Shown here piece by piece: positions 60,415 to 64,000 of a DNA stretch of 64,000 bases; position 1 is the first letter of the stretch, and each line of letters opens with the position of its first letter. Position numbers and translations under genes: made by a program. The notes under the pieces are model-generated. The model searched no databases and was not told the DNA's origin. It was given only the letters and a program-made list of their open reading frames with translations. Origin of the DNA: Mucilaginibacter sp. (lineage in GTDB: Bacteria > Bacteroidota > Bacteroidia > Sphingobacteriales > Sphingobacteriaceae). The DNA lies in contig NZ_JAQBOW010000163.1 in assembly GCF_028287845.1 (NCBI RefSeq), positions 1-64,000 of the forward strand, given 5' to 3'.

Positions 60415-61977
60415 TCAATTAGTTATTAGCATTGTGTCAATAATCAGTTCTGCAACAAACTCTGCGTTGTTTATTCCGTAATTCAATTGATACTGATCGA
60501 TATAAAATAAATTCAATCTTTCCCGAACATTTTGCAGCCCAATGCCGGAATAATCTTTTTCGGGGTCATTATCAGTAGTGGGGAATACACTGTTGCGTAC
60601 TTCAAAATGTATTTGTTGTTGGTCGCAATTCAGATTAATTTTAATCCATGATTTTTCAAGTGGGTTTATACCATGCTTAAAAGCGTTTTCTACGAATGGA
60701 ATAAGCAGCATAGGTGCAATAAGATGCCTGCAATTGTCTTCATTAATATTTGTTTCAATTGTAATATTTTCGACTATCTGGATTCGCAATTTTTGAAGCG
60801 AAATGTAGTTATTCAGATAGGCTATCTCACTGCTCATCGGAATAAAATCAAGATGATTATCACCCAACATAAAGCGCATCATATCCCCAAGTTTTTGTAT
60901 GCCTTCTGCCGTATCTTTCGCTTTTTCTCGCAAAGCAGTGCCATATAAAGTATTTAATACGTTAAATAAAAAATGAGGGTTGATTTGTGAGCGCAGAAAC
61001 TGAAGATCAGCTTTTGATTTAGTTAGTGCTTTTGCTGCACCGCTTAATTGTAATATTTTATCTTTCCGCTGCTGATAAAGCAACCATGTAACAGGCGTTA
61101 CAACCAATAGTTGGAAACCCCAACAAAGGGGTAATAAATTACCATTGAAACCAACATGTGTAAATAATACCCAGAATACTGGCCCGATGAAAGTGAAAAT
61201 AAAAGTAATCACTATCAAGCGCCCAACAAATTGAAAATTGAAACTCACTACTTCTTTTGCCGGGAATAGCCAGTAAGTTAATGTAATATAAACTATAATG
61301 GTAGGGCTTACAAAAACAAAGTAAATAAGATAAATAAAGTCATTGTTTATAAGATGGAATGTCAATGCTAACGCCGGTACAGTGAAGAAGATGACAAGTA
61401 ATGTAGTAATTTGATTAGTAATTAAAATCCGAAACGGCTTTTTGGTGCCGGATTTATCTATTTTATAGATGATATACTCTCTTATGCTTATGTAAGTCAA
61501 ATAAATACCTACTAAAATAAGGGCCCTATCAAAGCCAAAAAATAAATGTTTCAATGGCTCATCGTTATAGCCGAACATGGCAAAAGAACCAAATCCGCCA
61601 TAATTAAAGTAATAAGGATGTGCATAGTATGTTGCTGCATTTACACCCAGGGCCAATAAATAGCTTAATGTAACCAGCTGTAAGGCAGCTAAAAAATAAG
61701 CAATGATTTTTGTTTTGTTTGATTTTAAAAATGTGGGAACAGTAATAAGATTCAGCCATAAATATATTAGGTAGAATACAAGTAAAACGCCTGCTTGAGG
61801 CAGCAGAACGTTGTTGCTGTAGCTAAAACGAATATGATTATCATTAAAAGCTTTAATACCTTGGTCTATAAGAAATTGTCCGGTAAATTTTTTATTATAT
61901 AATATATCGCCTATGGCTGTTAAGCCTACCAGCATTGAGACGATTATGATCTCGTGTTTTCTCCACCTAACCTTCAT
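60415..61977 (-). CDS. LytS-like sensor histidine kinase
   Basis: A 520-aa His_kinase-family (LytS/YpdA-type) sensor. Multiple membrane helices occur over about 1-310 (AGVLLVFYLIYLWLNLI; IAYFLAALQLVTLSYLLALG; LLVIFFTVPALALTFHLI). The kinase core starts with LRSQINPHFLFNVLNTLYGT (phospho-His in NPHFLFN, about 342) and has an HATPase with LLIPFVENAFKHGINP and YSGIGLQNVRERL. First gene of the leftward LytTR operon, the last operon before attR. Confidence 0.92.
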   Translation of the reverse strand: MKVRWRKHEIIIVSMLVGLTAIGDILYNKKFTGQFLIDQGIKAFNDNHIRFSYSNNVLLPQAGVLLVFYLIYLWLNLITVPTFLKSNKTKIIAYFLAALQLVTLSYLLALGVNAATYYAHPYYFNYGGFGSFAMFGYNDEPLKHLFFGFDRALILVGIYLTYISIREYIIYKIDKSGTKKPFRILITNQITTLLVIFFTVPALALTFHLINNDFIYLIYFVFVSPTIIVYITLTYWLFPAKEVVSFNFQFVGRLIVITFIFTFIGPVFWVLFTHVGFNGNLLPLCWGFQLLVVTPVTWLLYQQRKDKILQLSGAAKALTKSKADLQFLRSQINPHFLFNVLNTLYGTALREKAKDTAEGIQKLGDMMRFMLGDNHLDFIPMSSEIAYLNNYISLQKLRIQIVENITIETNINEDNCRHLIAPMLLIPFVENAFKHGINPLEKSWIKINLNCDQQQIHFEVRNSVFPTTDNDPEKDYSGIGLQNVRERLNLFYIDQYQLNYGINNAEFVAELIIDTMLITN

Positions 61978-62020
61978 ATCCTATTTTTTATCAATATTAC
62001 CACATCTGCTAAAGCGTTTT

Positions 62021-62057
62021 TTAAAAATGTGACGGATACGCTAAAAAATGTGATAGA
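62021..62057 (-). promoter_or_regulatory. Direct repeats, candidate LytTR binding site
   Basis: AAAAATGTGACGGA and AAAAATGTGATAGA are exactly 21 bp apart (about two helical turns), 44 bp upstream of the kinase start. Paired direct repeats at this spacing are typical of LytTR regulators, so autoregulation is likely. Confidence 0.55.
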
Positions 62058-62398
62058 ACATGAATTTATGAAGAATTTTGGCTATGGCAGAGTTTGATTC
62101 CCTTGTTACTATTAATAAAGGGTAAATCAAAGATTATTAACCCATCCTGTTAAAACTGAAATTTCATTAACAGGGGTTTTACGGTGACTATGCCTAAAAT
62201 GCCTGGGCCGCATATCCAACATACATTGAACATACGGTAAGCCAAAAAGTATCCAGGGCGGGAATCGAACAACTGGTTTGGATTATCATGATCTTTATAA
62301 AAGAATCATAAAAATTGATATATAGAATATCGAAATCAAACAATGTTCACTATCAACAAATCATTACAAATTACTATATTTGACTATCGGCAGGGCGT

Positions 62399-62406
62399 GT
62401 TACCTA
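62399..62406 (+). promoter_or_regulatory. Right-end arm-type site candidate
   Basis: GTTACCTA, with CTACCT shortly after, matches the left-end copy at 1285. It is 63 bp inside attR. Confidence 0.45.
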
Positions 62407-62468
62407 TGTAACTACCTCAAACGACGAAAGCTTTATAATTCATTGATTATCAGTTGATAACAAAGATA

Positions 62469-62491
62469 GGTTCGAGCCCAGGTGGGCGCAC
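62469..62491 (+). repeat. attR (23-bp direct repeat, right copy)
   Basis: Identical to 1160-1182. It is not part of an intact tRNA here, since no upstream cloverleaf exists. It marks the ICE/chromosome junction and is followed by the original tRNA terminator. Confidence 0.93.
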
Positions 62492-62496
62492 TTAAG

Positions 62497-62530
62497 GCCT
62501 CTTAGAGCAATCTAAGAGGCTTTGTTGTTT
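62497..62530 (+). terminator. Displaced native terminator of the tRNA gene
   Basis: GCCTCTTAGA-GCAA-TCTAAGAGGC (10-bp stem, GCAA tetraloop) followed by TTTGTTGTTTT, starting 6 bp after attR. In the uninterrupted chromosome it would directly follow the tRNA. Confidence 0.85.
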
Positions 62531-63210
62531 TAAGCTGAAAAGTGCCTCTATAAGCTTGAAATGCAGTTTTTGAATCTATTAGTTAATAGAATTGAGTTGT
62601 CTGTCGTTCTGTTGAAATTACTTTCTGTTTCGTATTTTCTGTGTTATTATTAGGATTTGGCGCACTTTTTGGCACACTTTGGCGCAAAAAGTTATACTCA
62701 AACGTAGTGTAATTTGCCTTCAATTGAATGTCTGTCCATAAATAATATGTTTAAGTGAATAAATAATTATTAAGCCTACTCAGGTTTGGTGCGATCAAGT
62801 GCAAAAGGAAAAGATATAAATGGATAGTGCGTTGGCCTTGCGGGTTTATGCTCGGTAAGCTTTTGCACGCTTCGGAAGCACCAGTCCTAACTTAGCTGTT
62901 AATTATGTATTCTCCCCACTCATTTCAATCCAAGAAATATGAGATTTCTTACTTTATAGGCATGGTGTAAATCTTGGATAGCAATTCAAGAATATTGAAA
63001 TTTTAATGTTTATACCAGTAGATGAAACCCTGAATTGAATATCCAAAAAACATTCAAAATACTTTGTAATAGGGATAATAACTTTTTGGATATGATTATG
63101 GGTTTTATTGTGGGGCTTAGTTACAATCACTTCTTTATAAGGTAAAATACTTATGTGTAATATATTAAACCTATAAATTCTATAGAATTAGTATATTAAT
63201 TAAAAAACTC
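62531..63210. other. Chromosomal gene-free region
   Basis: About 680 bp with no supported gene. It includes an odd repeated string around 62659-62690 (GGCGCACTTTTTGGCACACT then TTGGCGCAAAAAG), which could be a relic of earlier insertions at this tRNA site. No more can be said. Confidence 0.4.
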
Positions 63211-63218
63211 TATATTTG
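63211..63218 (+). promoter_or_regulatory. Bacteroidota -7 promoter element
   Basis: TATATTTG exactly matches TAnnTTTG and lies 18 bp before the second ATG (63236) and 9 bp before the first (63227) of the leader ORF. A clear -33 TTTG is not seen. Confidence 0.55.
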
Positions 63219-63235
63219 CCTCATAAATGAAGTTT

Positions 63236-63319
63236 ATGAAAACACGTTTACATTTTTATGAGATAGCGGCAAAACCTGTTTGTATAACAACATTGCGTCC
63301 AATGTACTGTTGTTGCTGA
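63236..63319 (+). CDS. Short leader peptide ending in Cys-Cys-Cys
   Basis: A 27-aa ORF, MKTRLHFYEIAAKPVCIT and then TLRPMYCCC before the stop (30 aa if ATG 63227 is used). It starts right after a -7 promoter element and is followed by a strong hairpin and then the SusC-like gene, all on the same strand. Three terminal Cys codons (four Cys in 27 residues) suggest a ribosome-stalling or attenuation peptide sensing cysteine supply, as known for poly-Cys upstream ORFs in mycobacteria. Function here is inference. Confidence 0.55.
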   Translation: MKTRLHFYEIAAKPVCITTLRPMYCCC

Positions 63320-63445
63320 ACTTTTCCTTCAGCATAATTAGTTGTTTGCTAAACGCTGCAACAGTGATTATGCCATCCCAACACCCATTTATTGCTTACC
63401 ATACAACAGAACAGATATGACATAAATAATTGTGCTTAAATAAAA

Positions 63446-63472
63446 TTACCGGCAAGGAAGCCTTGCCGGTAA
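63446..63472 (+). promoter_or_regulatory. Strong hairpin in the SusC leader
   Basis: A 12-bp perfect stem TTACCGGCAAGG / CCTTGCCGGTAA with a 3-nt loop, 127 bp after the leader ORF and 94 bp before the SusC-like start. There is no T-run after it, so it is not a standard intrinsic terminator; it could be a Rho-independent attenuator variant, a processing site or a stability element. Confidence 0.65.
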
Positions 63473-63566
63473 GTACATGAAAGACCAGAGAGACTGCGAA
63501 TCACATACTGATCTTCATACAAGTTTTACTAACGAATTAATCATTAACATAAAACCAGTTAAATAT

Positions 63567-64000
63567 ATGGAAATATATAGACATTCCGTTTTTGGGAGTG
63601 GATCAAGATTTCTAAAATACCTATTCTTTTTGCTCTTTTTATTTATAATAATCAGTAGTACAGCCAAATCAGAAAGTCCTAAAAAATTACCCGGCAGGCA
63701 CTTTTTAAAGCAGTTAAACCCCAAAATAGATACTGCAAGAGATTATGAAGACAGGAACTTATCAGGCACTGTACTTGATGAAAACGGGCAAGGATTGCCG
63801 GGGGCGAGTATCAAGATAAAAGATGCCGGAACAGGCGTAACTACCGATAAGCAGGGTACTTTCCATTTACCAGCGCCGAACAATAATGCGACTATTGTAG
63901 TATCATTTATAGGTTACCGTCCACAGGAATTATCTATAAGAACCCACAAAAATCTTATCATCAGGCTTGAACCCGATCATAATATATTAAACGATGTGGT
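63567..64000 (+). CDS. SusC/RagA-type TonB-linked outer-membrane protein (partial)
   Basis: Start of a gene that runs off the window; about 144 residues are seen. It has a signal/anchor segment (FLKYLFFLLFLFIIISSTAK), a short linker and then a carboxypeptidase-D regulatory-like domain (LSGTVLDENGQGLPGASIKI; GTGVTTDKQGTFHL; VVSFIGYRPQELSI), the N-terminal extension of SusC/RagA receptors. The next residues (HNILNDVV) lead to the TonB-box/plug. It probably imports an oligosaccharide, peptide or, given the Cys-rich leader, a sulfur-containing nutrient. Chromosomal flank. Confidence 0.85.
   Translation, partial: MEIYRHSVFGSGSRFLKYLFFLLFLFIIISSTAKSESPKKLPGRHFLKQLNPKIDTARDYEDRNLSGTVLDENGQGLPGASIKIKDAGTGVTTDKQGTFHLPAPNNNATIVVSFIGYRPQELSIRTHKNLIIRLEPDHNILNDV

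Larger units (their letters stand above)
61978..62468. other. Gene-free right end of the ICE
   Basis: About 490 bp without a supported ORF. It holds the LytTR-type direct repeats (62021-62057), a weak hairpin, a possible integrase arm site (62399-62406) and then attR. Confidence 0.5.
1160..62491 (+). mobile_element. Integrative and conjugative element (ICE), CTnDOT-type transfer genes, tRNA-integrated
   Basis: A 23-bp perfect direct repeat (1160-1182 and 62469-62491) brackets the element. The left copy is the 3' end of the tRNA gene and the right copy is an orphan. Between them are a tyrosine recombinase beside the left end, a relaxase with MobC and coupling protein, RteC, TraE-TraN-type conjugation genes, DUF932 and histone-H1-like genes, and a large defence cargo. 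About 61.3 kb. TraO/P/Q-type genes, ParA and a primase were not recognised, so the transfer set may be minimal or use divergent versions. Confidence 0.93.

Noticed and set aside
62238-62262. tRNA-like 3' fragment (reverse strand GTTCGATTCCCGCCC)
   Set aside because: No matching T-stem half or acceptor stem can be paired; at most a relic, possibly chance.
62659-62690. Repeated GGCGCAC/GGCACAC strings as a further att site
   Set aside because: Does not match the 23-bp att core beyond a few bases and has no partner repeat in the window.

Overview
The window is from a low-GC member of the Bacteroidota, most likely a Sphingobacteriaceae (Mucilaginibacter/Pedobacter-like). The reasons are a SusC/RagA-type receptor at the right edge, Bacteroidota-style -7 promoter elements (TAnnTTTG), CTnDOT-type transfer genes (TraE/F/G/J/K/M/N), RteC, DUF932 and histone-H1-like ICE genes. 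The genus is inference.

Almost the whole window is one integrative and conjugative element (ICE) of about 61.3 kb inserted in a tRNA gene with anticodon CAT. A 23-bp direct repeat bounds it: 1160-1182 is the intact 3' end of the tRNA and 62469-62491 is a bare copy. Chromosome flanks it: a Tat-exported sugar-phosphate isomerase-like protein on the left, and on the right the displaced tRNA terminator, a short Cys-Cys-Cys leader ORF and the start of a SusC-like receptor.

ICE layout: integrase next to attL; an IS110-family insertion; a MORN/alpha-beta hydrolase; defence block 1 (DUF499 ATPase, DUF1156 methyltransferase and Snf2-like helicase with DUF3883, all leftward); a CARF-like sigma54 activator, divergent from a CBASS operon (CD-NTase, TIR-STING, two very small proteins); a HEPN / unknown / SecB-like trio resembling a toxin-antitoxin-chaperone module; mobilization (two small genes, oriT-like hairpins, MobC, relaxase, coupling protein); RteC; the tra operon; defence block 2 (methylase plus PD-(D/E)XK protein, LexA-like repressor, SIR2 protein); small ICE housekeeping genes; defence block 3 bracketed by a 45-bp repeat (Ppl-like PHP-ATPase, a small partner, a Cas4-like/DnaQ-like nuclease); a histidine kinase with a CheY-like regulator; an AbiEi-Fic fusion; and a LytTR two-component system with a serine hydrolase before attR.

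The most interesting point is control of the TIR-STING CBASS. The operon is preceded by a near-consensus -24/-12 sigma54 promoter (17442-17458), and a perfect 8-bp inverted repeat lies at about -98 to -76. The divergent gene encodes a bacterial enhancer-binding protein whose N-terminal domain looks like a CARF (cyclic-oligonucleotide-sensing) domain. This suggests an inducible, possibly nucleotide-sensing CBASS. Other leads are the HEPN/SecB trio whose middle protein ends in an ssrA-like LAA tail, tandem operators between the LexA-like repressor and the SIR2 gene, a shared palindrome upstream of the mob and tra operons, and the Cys-rich leader peptide before the SusC-like gene. All identifications come from motifs and family knowledge read by eye; no database search was possible.
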